In this document: piece after piece, positions 1 to 8,228 of the stretch
Position numbering within the stretch: the first letter of the stretch is position 1
How the letters are laid out: each line of letters opens with the position of its first letter
Assembly: GCA_044375275.1 (NCBI GenBank)
Contig: JBILMZ010000014.1
Coordinates: forward strand, 1 to 30,717
Length of the DNA stretch: 30,717 nucleotides
Origin: SZUA-430 sp044375275
Lineage (GTDB): Bacteria > Pseudomonadota > Alphaproteobacteria > Micropepsales > Micropepsaceae
Direction of reading: 5' to 3'
Position numbers and translations under genes: made by a program
The notes under the pieces: generated by a model
Seen by the model: only the letters and a program-made list of their open reading frames with translations
Databases searched by the model: none
Told to the model about the DNA's origin: nothing

Positions 1-1
1 G

Positions 2-658
2 ATCGTCGTCGTCGACTTCGGGATCATGGGCAGGCTCGACATCACGCTGCGCCGCTTCATGGCCGAGACGCTGGCAGGCTTCCTGGCCCGCGACTATCGC
101 CGCGTCGCACAGGTCCATCTGCAGATCGGCTTCGTGCCTGCCAATCACACGGTGGAAGACTTCGCGCAAGCTCTCAGGGCCATCGGCGAGCCGATCTTTG
201 GCCGTCCGGCCGCCGACATGTCCATGGCACGTCTCCTGTCACAACTCTTCGAGGTCACCCGCCTCTTCGACATGCAGATGCAGCCGCAGCTCGTCATGCT
301 CCAGAAGACAATGGTCGTGGTCGAAGGCGTGGCCCGCCAATTGGACCCGCAGCACTCGATCTGGGAATCGGCCCGCCCTGTCATCGAACGCTGGATGATT
401 GATTCCGTCGGCCCCCAGGCCCGCCTGAAGGAGGCCTCGGACGGCCTCACCGCGCTCGGCCGCGCCGTGGCCGCACTCCCCGATGCGCTGAAAAATGCCG
501 AGCAGATCGCCGCCGCCCTGCAGACCGGCGGCATCAGGATCCACCCCGACTCCGCACGCGAGATCGGCCGCGCCCAGGGGCAGGCCCAGGGCTGGTCCGG
601 CGCCAGCCTCTGGATCGCGCTGGCAGCGCTTGTAATTGCCGCAATCGCGATTATTTAG
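2..658 (+). CDS. ubiB: UbiB-type ubiquinone biosynthesis kinase-like protein, C-terminal part
   Basis: This is the 3' end of a gene cut by the left window edge; the open frame enters at base 2 without a start. The first residues read IVVVDFG, the DFG metal-binding motif of the atypical ADCK/UbiB protein-kinase-like fold. About 210 residues of the usual C-terminal helical region follow, ending in one hydrophobic segment (about the last 18 residues, SLWIALAALVIAAIAII) that would anchor the protein in the inner membrane. Family knowledge: UbiB is an ATPase that supports coenzyme Q biosynthesis, probably by helping extract Q intermediates from the membrane. The next gene on the same strand is coaBC, a common alphaproteobacterial neighbour of ubiB. 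The Met at 26 is internal, not a start. The family call is secure; only the N-terminal kinase lobe is unseen. Confidence 0.9.
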   Translation: MVVVDFGIMGRLDITLRRFMAETLAGFLARDYRRVAQVHLQIGFVPANHTVEDFAQALRAIGEPIFGRPAADMSMARLLSQLFEVTRLFDMQMQPQLVMLQKTMVVVEGVARQLDPQHSIWESARPVIERWMIDSVGPQARLKEASDGLTALGRAVAALPDALKNAEQIAAALQTGGIRIHPDSAREIGRAQGQAQGWSGASLWIALAALVIAAIAII

Positions 659-732
659 CCGATACAACGCGTTAGTTCCGCATTTACCGGCCGCGAAAAC
701 ATTTTTACATCCTAAACTGTAGAAAGGTTATC

Positions 733-753
733 ATGGCGCAGAAATCGTCGTGA
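733..753 (+). other. Tiny upstream ORF (6 codons) in the coaBC leader
   Basis: Between ubiB and coaBC, GAAAGG sits five bases before ATG GCG CAG AAA TCG TCG TGA (peptide MAQKSS). The initiation signal is as good as that of coaBC itself, whose TTG start lies 25 bases further on. It could be a translated leader peptide that tunes coaBC, or chance. No further evidence can be read from one sequence. Confidence 0.2.
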
Positions 754-778
754 ATAAGGCCCGTGAAAGGACTGCCCA

Positions 779-1990
779 TTGCTGAGCGGCAAGCGGATTT
801 TGCTCATCATTGGCGGCGGAATTGCCGCCTACAAGAGCCTCGAACTCATCCGCCTCATCCGGCAGCGGGGCGGCAAGGTCCGTTGCATCGTCACCGCCAG
901 TGGCCGTCAGTTCGTCACCCCGCTCTCGGTCGCAAGTCTATCCGGCGAGCGCGTCTACGAAGACCTCTTCAGCCTGACCGATGAAGCCGAAATGGGGCAC
1001 ATCCAGCTCTCGCGCGACGCCGACCTGCTGGTCGTGGCCCCCGCCACCGCCGACCTCATCGCCAAGATCGCCCAGGGCCGCGCCGATGACCTGGCCTCAA
1101 CCGCATTGCTGGCAACCGACAAGCCGGTCCTGATCGCCCCGGCCATGAATGTCCGCATGTGGGAGCACGCCGCCACGCAGCGCAACGTTGCACAGGCGAT
1201 GCAGGACGGCGTGACCTGCATAGGCCCGAACGAAGGCGACATGGCCTGCGGCGAATACGGTCCCGGGCGCATGGCCGAACCGGTCCAGATCATCACCGCC
1301 ATCGAACGCCACTTTGCAGCCAATGCGCCACTGCAGGGCCGCCGTGCCGTCGTGACCGCAGGCCCGACGCTCGAGGCCATCGATCCCATCCGCTACATCT
1401 CCAACCGCTCCTCCGGGAAGCAGGGCTATGCGATCGCCGAGGCCCTGGCCGGGGCCGGCGCGCGCACGACGCTCGTCTCGGGCCCCACCGCACTGCCAAC
1501 GCCGGCAGGCGTGGAGATCATCCGTGTGGAATCCGCAGCCGAGATGCTCGCCGCCTGCGAACGCGCCCTTCCCGCCGACATCGCCGTCTTCACGGCCGCC
1601 GTGGCGGACTGGCGCGTGAACGGACAGGCCGGCCAGAAGATCAAGAAAACAGCGGGCAATCAGCCGCCCAGCCTCAACCTGGTCGAAAATCCCGACATCC
1701 TGAAAACGGTCTCGGCCCTGAAGAAAGACCGACCTGCCCTTGTCATTGGCTTCGCAGCCGAAACCGAGAATGTCATCGCGCACGCAAAGGCCAAGCGCGA
1801 ACGCAAGGGTTGCGACTGGATCATTGCAAACGACGTGTCCCCGGAACAGGGCGTCATGGGCGGCGACAGCAACACGGTGCACGTCATCACCGCTGACGGC
1901 ACCGAGGCCTGGCCGCAAATGTCCAAGCAGGACGTCGCCCTTAAGCTCGCACGCCGCATCGCAGAGCACATTGGAAAGGCGCGCGCATGA
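779..1990 (+). CDS. coaBC: Bifunctional phosphopantothenoylcysteine decarboxylase / phosphopantothenate-cysteine ligase
   Basis: Two consecutive cytosolic steps of coenzyme A synthesis: CTP-dependent ligation of cysteine to 4'-phosphopantothenate (CoaB), then FMN-dependent decarboxylation (CoaC). The 403 residues match the usual length. The CoaC half carries the catalytic His in GHIQLS (H74), the PAMNVRMW substrate clamp (121-128) and the reactive Cys in ACGEYGPGRM (C157). The CoaB half starts near residue 186 with VVTAGPT, then SNRSSGKQGYAIA, AAVADWR and the KIKK lysine motif (287-290). The start is TTG at 779, chosen because AAAGGA lies 7-8 bases upstream and the frame gives the canonical N-terminus KRILLIIGGGIAAYKS. 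The stop overlaps the dut start (ATGA), implying translational coupling. The call is secure; the exact start is likely. Confidence 0.96.
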   Translation: MLSGKRILLIIGGGIAAYKSLELIRLIRQRGGKVRCIVTASGRQFVTPLSVASLSGERVYEDLFSLTDEAEMGHIQLSRDADLLVVAPATADLIAKIAQGRADDLASTALLATDKPVLIAPAMNVRMWEHAATQRNVAQAMQDGVTCIGPNEGDMACGEYGPGRMAEPVQIITAIERHFAANAPLQGRRAVVTAGPTLEAIDPIRYISNRSSGKQGYAIAEALAGAGARTTLVSGPTALPTPAGVEIIRVESAAEMLAACERALPADIAVFTAAVADWRVNGQAGQKIKKTAGNQPPSLNLVENPDILKTVSALKKDRPALVIGFAAETENVIAHAKAKRERKGCDWIIANDVSPEQGVMGGDSNTVHVITADGTEAWPQMSKQDVALKLARRIAEHIGKARA

Positions 1991-2454
1991 CCGCAAGCCC
2001 CGTCATGATCCCGTTTGTGCGCCTCCCCAACGGCGAAGGCGTCAGCCCGCCCTTCAGGGCAACCGCAGGCGCAGCTGGCTATGACCTCCACGCCGCCGAG
2101 GACGCAACCATCCAGCCGGGAGAATTTCTCGCTGTGGCCACGGGCTACGCGCTCGCCATTCCGGACGGCTATGAAGGCCAGGTGCGACCGCGCTCGGGCC
2201 TCGCTGCCAAACATGGTGTCACCGTTTTGAACGCCCCCGGAACCGTCGATTCCGACTATCGCGGCGAGGTGAAGGTGATCCTGATCAATCACGGGAACGT
2301 ACCATTCGGGATCCGGCGGAACGACCGGATCGCCCAGATGGTCATCGCCCCCGTGACCAGCACGGTGTTCGAACCCGTCAGCCATTTGCCCGAAACGGGC
2401 CGGGGCGCGGGCGGATTTGGCTCAACAGGTATGCGTACGAAGGACGGGAACTAA
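1987..2454 (+). CDS. dut: Deoxyuridine 5'-triphosphate nucleotidohydrolase (dUTPase)
   Basis: Hydrolyses dUTP to dUMP and pyrophosphate, keeping uracil out of DNA and feeding dTMP synthesis; family members are homotrimers. All five dUTPase motifs occur in order: AGYDLHAA (motif 1, about 30-37), RPRSGLA (motif 2, 67-73), GTVDSDYRGE with the catalytic Asp (motif 3, 85-94), RIAQMVIAP (motif 4, 114-122) and the glycine-rich C-terminal arm RGAGGFGSTG (motif 5, 139-148). The length (155 aa) is typical. The start ATG overlaps the coaBC stop by four bases; coaBC-dut pairing is common in proteobacteria. The stop lies four bases before the start of the next gene, so the four genes from coaBC to cysK may form one transcript. 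Confidence 0.97.
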   Translation: MTASPVMIPFVRLPNGEGVSPPFRATAGAAGYDLHAAEDATIQPGEFLAVATGYALAIPDGYEGQVRPRSGLAAKHGVTVLNAPGTVDSDYRGEVKVILINHGNVPFGIRRNDRIAQMVIAPVTSTVFEPVSHLPETGRGAGGFGSTGMRTKDGN

Positions 2455-2458
2455 GCTC

Positions 2459-2911
2459 ATGCTGCGTTTGTCTCGCAAGGCCATACTGGCGCTCGAAGCA
2501 GTGGTCGACATTGCCTGCAATTCACGACCTGAACCGGTTCAGTCAAAGGAGATCATGCGCCGGCAGGGCGTCCCCGACCGCTATCTCGAACAGGTCATGC
2601 AGGCGCTGGTTCGCCAGGGCGTCCTGAAAGGTGTTCGCGGCCCGCGTGGTGGCTATCGCCTCGCCAAGGAACGCCGCCGCATCACCGCCGGCGAGATCGT
2701 GCGCATCGTCGCCGAACTGGAAGTGGCGGACGAACCCCCTCTCGCGGGCGCCTCGCCCATCGGCGAGAAGATCGTGCGCCCCGCCATCGAGGTTGTGCAC
2801 AAGAACCTGTTGATGCAGCTGGATGGCATCTCCATCGAGGAACTGTGCCAGCAGGCCGAACGGCAGGGGCTTGCGGATCCTGCCGAACCGCGCGCAGACT
2901 TCGCCATCTAG
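2459..2911 (+). CDS. Rrf2-family transcriptional regulator lacking Fe-S cysteines
   Basis: A 150-residue winged-helix regulator. Residues about 1-85 form the Rrf2 DNA-binding domain: MLRLSRKAILALEAVVDIA, the recognition region VPDRYLEQVMQALVRQGVL, and the wing GPRGGYRLA. In IscR and NsrR three clustered cysteines near residues 90-105 hold an Fe-S cluster. Here that stretch (VADEPPLAGASPIGEK) has none; the only cysteines are C20 and C130. It therefore probably does not sense through a cluster. The start was chosen at ATG 2459, since it gives the standard Rrf2 N-terminus and follows AAGGACGGGA; a longer frame from 2417 would run into dut. cysK follows 21 bases downstream. In Bacillus the cluster-free Rrf2 protein CymR pairs with CysK, so a role in cysteine control is an inference from context. 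Confidence 0.9.
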   Translation: MLRLSRKAILALEAVVDIACNSRPEPVQSKEIMRRQGVPDRYLEQVMQALVRQGVLKGVRGPRGGYRLAKERRRITAGEIVRIVAELEVADEPPLAGASPIGEKIVRPAIEVVHKNLLMQLDGISIEELCQQAERQGLADPAEPRADFAI

Positions 2912-2932
2912 AATTCCGGAAAGGGAAGCCCC

Positions 2933-3889
<957 letters not shown>

Positions 3890-3902
3890 TCAGCAAGAAA
3901 AA

Positions 3903-3984
3903 TTTGAACACGAAGCGCAGGAAGATCACGAACTGAAGAATTGAAGAAACTTCTTCGTGAGCTTCGTGCGCTTCGTGTTTCAAA
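3903..3984. repeat. Long imperfect inverted repeat with CACGAAG-type units
   Basis: Between the convergent cysK and SH3 genes. The left arm 3903-3924 (TTTGAACACGAAGCGCAGGA...) pairs with the right arm 3961-3984 with one mismatch and one bulge. The stem continues inward with TCACGAA (3926-3932) against TTCGTGA (3954-3960) and GAAGAA (3935-3940) against TTCTTC (3951-3956). The transcript would form a hairpin of about 80 nt on either strand. It could act as a bidirectional terminator, although no clear U-run follows, or be a dispersed CACGAAG-type palindrome. Confidence 0.7.
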
Positions 3985-4063
3985 ATCTGCTGGCGCCAAT
4001 CCGGCGCATCAGGCGTTAACAACAACCCGGCCGCAATTACATGTAGCTGTTAACGGAGCGTCG

Positions 4064-4642
4064 CTACTTCAGGTGCTCGTGCGGATAGACACCCCACAAC
4101 CGGTCGCGCGCGACAAAGCCGTCATAGCCGCGCGTAGAAACCTCGCACCAGTCGCCTTCACACGCCACAAGCTGCGCCACAAGCCCGGGCGCGGCAAAGG
4201 CAAGCGTCTCAGCGTCCGGCTTCGGCGCGCTCAGCAGCGGCGCGTTCACCACGCCGGTAACCTGGACGTTGCGCCTTCCATCCAGCATGGCCGCCTTGAC
4301 CCAGCCAACAGCGCCATTGGCATCACGGATGCGGCGCCAGGAGTCATACTCGGCGATGATCTCGATCGGCGTGCCGGGCTTCACATAGGTCCAGAGGATT
4401 TCATGGTTCAGCTCAGGCCCCCGCCGTACGTTAACGCGCGCGGCCTTCACCGTAACCCAGCGCGGCACTGGCAAGCCGGTCGCGACAATGGGTGGAGGCA
4501 CTCTTGTAGCCGTGGGCGGCGTCAGCGCAGCGTGGGATTGGGGCACTGACGGCTCATTGGCCGCAGCCGGGAAGACAGGCCCCAGGACAAGGCCAAGCTG
4601 ACCCGCCAGAAGCGCCAGACAAGTTAAAAGGACCCGTCGCAA
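4064..4642 (-). CDS. Exported SH3-domain protein
   Basis: A 192-residue protein with a signal peptide (MRRVLLTCLALLAGQLGLVL, cleavage probably near AAANE at about 28-30) followed by a proline-rich linker. The mature part holds two SH3-like beta-barrel stretches: about 62-125 (WVTVKAARVNVRRGPELNHEI, then YDSWRRIRD and GWVKAAML) and about 126-188 (VNAPLLSAPK, then CEGDWCEVSTRGYDGFVARDRLWGVY). This is the bacterial SH3 (SH3_4/DUF1058) type seen in periplasmic alphaproteobacterial proteins, often linked to cell-wall binding. The exact role is unknown. The start is TTG at 4642 preceded by GAGGG; it gives a sensible signal peptide. It is transcribed alone, divergent from the dehydrogenase. Confidence 0.85.
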   Translation of the reverse strand: MRRVLLTCLALLAGQLGLVLGPVFPAAANEPSVPQSHAALTPPTATRVPPPIVATGLPVPRWVTVKAARVNVRRGPELNHEILWTYVKPGTPIEIIAEYDSWRRIRDANGAVGWVKAAMLDGRRNVQVTGVVNAPLLSAPKPDAETLAFAAPGLVAQLVACEGDWCEVSTRGYDGFVARDRLWGVYPHEHLK

Positions 4643-4834
4643 AGTTACCCTCGCTGCCCGCTGGATTTGGCCCGCCGGCTATTATGGTTGGAGCGATGAA
4701 TTGATGAGCAATATCAGGGTCAACGCGCTTAATTTTGCGTTATCGCGCAAAGAATTCTTTTGGGCCACTTTTGTCTATGAACGCCTGCCGTCCCCTGCTA
4801 GACAGAAACCCGAACCCCGCTCTGAACTTAAGTT

Positions 4835-5821
4835 ATGCCGAACAAGAAACCGCTGGTCATTGTTACTCGCAAGCTGCCGGACGCGATCGAAACCCGGATG
4901 CGGGAACTTTTCGACGCCCGGCTGAACGTCGACGACATTCCCATGTCGCGCGAGCAGCTGACCGAGGCTGTCCAGATGGCTGACGTGATCGTCCCCACCG
5001 TGACCGACCGTCTGGATGCACGCATCCTGTCGCGCGCTGGCGAAAAGCTGCGCCTCATCGCGAATTTCGGCGCCGGCGTTGACAACATCGATCTCGAATC
5101 TGCCCGCGCCCGCGGCATCACGGTGACGAACACGCCCGGCGTGCTGACCGATGACACGGCCGACATCACCATGGCCCTCATCCTCGCCGTACCTCGCCGC
5201 ATGGTCGAAGGCGCCTCGATCATCTCGAAGGGCGAATTCAAGGGCTGGTCGCCAACCTGGATGCTGGGCCAGAGACTGACCGGCAAGCGCCTCGGCATCA
5301 TCGGCATGGGCCGCATTGGCCAGGCCGTCGCCCGCCGCGCAAAGGCCTTTGGCCTGCAGATCCACTATCACAACCGCAAGGCCGTCGCGAAACCGATCGA
5401 GGAAGAACTCGAGGCGACATACTGGGACAGCCTCGACCAGATGCTCGCGCGCATGGACATCGTGTCGGTGAACTGCCCGCACACGCCTGCGACCTATCAC
5501 CTGCTCTCGGCACGCCGCCTCAAGCTGTTGAAGCCATCGGCCTTCATCGTGAACACCGCCCGCGGCGAAATCATCGACGAGAACGCCCTCGCCCGCATGC
5601 TCGAGGCGAATGAGCTCGCCGGCGCCGGCCTCGACGTGTTCGAGCACGAGCCCGCCGTCAATCCGAAGCTCCTCAAGCTGCGCAACGTCGTGCTGCTGCC
5701 GCACATGGGATCGGCCACGATGGAAGGCCGCATGGACATGGGCGAGAAGGTGATCATCAATATCAAGACCTTCGCTGACGGGCACAGGCCGCCGGACCGC
5801 GTCCTCGCGGCCATGCTGTGA
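4835..5821 (+). CDS. D-2-hydroxyacid dehydrogenase, glyoxylate/hydroxypyruvate reductase type
   Basis: NAD(P)H-dependent reduction of a 2-oxoacid to the D-2-hydroxyacid; the closest-looking subgroup is the GyaR/D-glycerate dehydrogenase type common in alphaproteobacteria. The catalytic domain surrounds a Rossmann domain with GMGRIG at 157-162. The catalytic triad is visible: R243 in NTARGEIIDE, E272 in FEHEPAVN and H290 in LLPHMGSAT. The substrate loop ANFGAGVDNID (77-86) is present. The length of 328 residues is normal. The start ATG has only a weak Shine-Dalgarno. The stop overlaps the GTG start of the next gene, so the two are translationally coupled. The substrate (glyoxylate, hydroxypyruvate or another) cannot be settled from sequence alone. 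Confidence 0.9.
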   Translation: MPNKKPLVIVTRKLPDAIETRMRELFDARLNVDDIPMSREQLTEAVQMADVIVPTVTDRLDARILSRAGEKLRLIANFGAGVDNIDLESARARGITVTNTPGVLTDDTADITMALILAVPRRMVEGASIISKGEFKGWSPTWMLGQRLTGKRLGIIGMGRIGQAVARRAKAFGLQIHYHNRKAVAKPIEEELEATYWDSLDQMLARMDIVSVNCPHTPATYHLLSARRLKLLKPSAFIVNTARGEIIDENALARMLEANELAGAGLDVFEHEPAVNPKLLKLRNVVLLPHMGSATMEGRMDMGEKVIINIKTFADGHRPPDRVLAAML

Positions 5822-7005
5822 AAACCCGCCCCGTCATTCGCGTCCACCCTCGTCAGGCAGCCCGATTGAAGAGCGGTTCGCCGTGGGTCTATTCCAACGA
5901 AATCACCATGGACCGCAATGCGAAGCTCCTGGCACCAGGAAGCCTCGTGAATGTCATCGGTGAACAGGGCAGCCAGTTCGGCACCGCCTACTTCAATCCG
6001 CACAGCCTGATCGCTGCACGCATTCTGACCGCAGCGCCTGATGCAGAGATCGGTGTCGATTTCTTCGCGGCCCGCCTGCAGGCCGCCCGGGCCATGCGCG
6101 ACCGCCTGATTGGCGTCCCCTGGTATCGCCTCATCCACGCAGATGCCGATGGCTGTCCGGGTCTCGTCATTGACCGCTTTGACGATGTGTTCGTGGCCCA
6201 GTCGGGCACAACCGGCATGGATGCACTCGAGCCGTTCTGGCTTGAGGCGCTCAAGTCCGAGTTCCGCCCGCGGGCCATTTTCATCAAGAACGACGCACCC
6301 TCGCGCGCCCATGAAGGCCTGAAGGAACAGGTGCGCTGCGCACACGGTGACGAATCCGCCCTCGCCATCGTCGAGGAAAACGGCGTGCGTCACGAATTCT
6401 CGCCTCTCGCCGGCCAGAAGACCGGCTGGTACTTCGACCAGCGCGACAATAGGGAATTCCTGGTGCGCTATGCGCAGGATCGAAGCGTGCTCGACGCCTT
6501 CTCCTACACCGGCGCCCTGGCGCTTGCCGCCTCGAAGAAAGGCGCGAGCAACGTGCTGATGCTCGACGCATCGCAGGCAGCACTCGACCAGGCCGTCGAT
6601 ACGGCACGCCTGAACGGCATAGACGGCCGCATCGAGGCCCGTCGCTGCGACGCCATGGTCGAACTCGAGGAAATGGGTCCGGCCGGCGAACTCTTCGACA
6701 TCGTCTCCTGCGATCCGCCGCCCTTCGTGCGCGCCCGCAAGGACCTGGAGTCAGGTGCGCGCGGATACCGCAAGCTCGCTCGCCTCTGCGCAAACCTCGT
6801 TGCACCGGGCGGCTTGCTCTGCATCGCCTCCTGCAGCCACGCGATTTCCCTCGAACGCTTCCAGCAGGAATGCGCCATCGGCGTTGCACGCGCCGCGCGA
6901 ACGGCGCGTCTGATCCGCAGTGCCGGCGCAGCACCGGATCATCCGATTCATCCTATGCTTCCGGAAACAGCCTATCTAAAATCGCTGGTCTATCATCTGG
7001 AATGA
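5818..7005 (+). CDS. rlmI: Class I rRNA cytosine-C5 methyltransferase, RlmI-like
   Basis: Likely SAM-dependent methylation of a cytosine in 23S rRNA (C1962 in E. coli RlmI). The N-terminal PUA-like RNA-binding domain covers about 1-75 (VHPRQAARLKSGSPWVYSNEI). A linker with the family signature YFDQRDNREF (205-214) follows, then the Rossmann methyltransferase domain with DAFSYTGALAL (226-236), the catalytic-site motif SCDPPPF (297-303) and ASCS (337-340), which carries the conserved cysteine expected of C5 methylation. The length of 395 residues matches. The start is GTG at 5818, sharing GTGA with the upstream stop; no better start gives a complete PUA domain. The family is firm; the exact target base is inferred. 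Confidence 0.9.
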   Translation: MKTRPVIRVHPRQAARLKSGSPWVYSNEITMDRNAKLLAPGSLVNVIGEQGSQFGTAYFNPHSLIAARILTAAPDAEIGVDFFAARLQAARAMRDRLIGVPWYRLIHADADGCPGLVIDRFDDVFVAQSGTTGMDALEPFWLEALKSEFRPRAIFIKNDAPSRAHEGLKEQVRCAHGDESALAIVEENGVRHEFSPLAGQKTGWYFDQRDNREFLVRYAQDRSVLDAFSYTGALALAASKKGASNVLMLDASQAALDQAVDTARLNGIDGRIEARRCDAMVELEEMGPAGELFDIVSCDPPPFVRARKDLESGARGYRKLARLCANLVAPGGLLCIASCSHAISLERFQQECAIGVARAARTARLIRSAGAAPDHPIHPMLPETAYLKSLVYHLE

Positions 7006-7012
7006 GAGCCTC

Positions 7013-8020
7013 ATGTCCTTGCGCCTGCTAGCGGTATTGGCCCTGGCCATATCCCTGACCGCCTGTGCATCCATTGACGGACCCGACGAGATTGCCCCGC
7101 GGCCACGCGCGCCGGAACCGGCAACGACGTCCAGCGTCACGCAGGGCATCGAGCAATACATGCAGCAGCGCGCCCGCGTCGAAAGCGTGGGCTTCAGGCT
7201 TCGCCGCGCAGCCGAACCCGAATGCCGAAGGCAGAACCGCATACGCAATGATCTGGGTCTCGTGGTGTGGTCGCTGGCAAGCTTTCCCAACGCCGACGAC
7301 CAGGCGCGCCTGCGCGGCGCCTATGGCCTGGACAATAGCGTAACGGTCGCCATCGCCATTGAGGGGGCACCGGCTCACCGGAGCGGCCTGCGCCGGGGCA
7401 ACGTGATCACCCATGTGAACGGCGAGGGGCTGCCCGTCGGCACGGGCGCAACCGATCGCTTCATCGCCCGCTCGAACGCCGCTGCACGCAGTGGCGCCGT
7501 CACCTTGCGTCTTGCGGACGGCCGCGAACTCTCCATCGCTCCTGACGCGGTGTGCGACTACCCCGCCCTGCTCGTGCGCAGCCCGGATACAAATGCAGCA
7601 GCGGATGGAACCTCATTCGCAATCACGACCGCCCTTTACGAACTGACGCGCAACGATGATGAACTGGCAGTGATCCTCGGCCACGAACTCGCGCACAACA
7701 TTCTCGGCCATCTTGGAGGCACGACACCGTCGGGCAGCAACTCCACCGGCCGCCTCCTCGAAGCCTTCACGCGTTCGTCAATCTCCGCGGCGCTGTCCGC
7801 CGCCGCCTCGCCCGCGCACGACCCCAAAAAGGAAATAGAAGCCGACCGCGTCGGCCTCGAGCTCATGTCCCGCGCCGGCTTCAACGTCACTGCCGCCGAC
7901 ACCATATGGACCCGCCTCAACAGCACTGGCAACGCCACCCTCATCTCCCGAACCCACCCCACCGGCACCGACCGCCAGTCAGCCCTGAAAAAAGCCATCC
8001 AGGACCTAAAGTCCCGCTAA
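7013..8020 (+). CDS. M48-family zinc metallopeptidase lipoprotein with a PDZ-like segment
   Basis: A probable lipoprotein: the N-terminus ends in the lipobox LTAC (Cys18), so lipidation and anchoring facing the periplasm are expected. Residues about 108-180 (VTVAIAIEGAPAHRSGLRRGNVITHVNG) resemble a PDZ domain. The catalytic zinc motif is HELAH at 224-228, and the third ligand motif is EIEAD at 274-278, as in M48 peptidases of the LoiP/BepA kind. Such enzymes take part in envelope protein quality control; the substrate is unknown. The gene starts seven bases after the methyltransferase stop and is probably in the same transcript. A perfect inverted repeat begins at the first base after its TAA stop. 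Confidence 0.9.
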   Translation: MSLRLLAVLALAISLTACASIDGPDEIAPRPRAPEPATTSSVTQGIEQYMQQRARVESVGFRLRRAAEPECRRQNRIRNDLGLVVWSLASFPNADDQARLRGAYGLDNSVTVAIAIEGAPAHRSGLRRGNVITHVNGEGLPVGTGATDRFIARSNAAARSGAVTLRLADGRELSIAPDAVCDYPALLVRSPDTNAAADGTSFAITTALYELTRNDDELAVILGHELAHNILGHLGGTTPSGSNSTGRLLEAFTRSSISAALSAAASPAHDPKKEIEADRVGLELMSRAGFNVTAADTIWTRLNSTGNATLISRTHPTGTDRQSALKKAIQDLKSR

Positions 8021-8116
8021 CCAAAACCCGTGACAGTGCACTCATTTTCGCCGCTGATGGCTGTGTTGCGATAGCGCGGCCGCTCCGCAAAATGAGTGCA
8101 CTGTCACGGGTTTTGG
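8021..8116. repeat. Perfect 28-bp inverted repeat with 40-bp spacer
   Basis: The arms at 8021-8048 and 8089-8116 are exact reverse complements over 28 bp. Each contains GTGACAGTGCACTCA and ends in A4/T4 tracts (AAAACCC on the outer side, CATTTT on the inner side). The left arm begins directly after the TAA of the M48 peptidase gene. The spacer is GC-rich and not clearly structured. No target-site duplication is visible at the ends (GCTAA on the left, GGTCA on the right). It lies between convergent genes, so a bidirectional terminator is one reading; a small MITE-like element is another. Confidence 0.85.
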
Positions 8117-8121
8117 GGTCA

Positions 8122-8206
8122 CCTCCCCCGCTAAAGCGGTGGAGGAAACCTACGTTTCTCCCCTCGCTTCAGCGAGGGGAGTACGTGCGCACCGAAGGTG
8201 CTGCAC
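8122..8206. repeat. Cluster of three C/G-rich hairpins (REP-like)
   Basis: Three hairpins follow each other. The first is 8122-8132 with 8135-8145 (CCTCCCCCGCT against AGCGGTGGAGG, 10 of 11 pairs). The second is 8158-8168 with 8171-8181 (CTCCCCTCGCT against AGCGAGGGGAG, 11 of 11). The third is about 8185-8206 (GTGC-CACC against GGTG-GCAC). A further GGGAGGGG/CCCCTC pairing follows up to about 8230. The composition and position between convergent genes resemble repetitive extragenic palindromes; copy number elsewhere cannot be judged here. It may also end transcription of the ABC gene or the M48 gene. Confidence 0.6.
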
Positions 8207-8228
8207 GGGAGGGGAGGCCGTTCACCCC

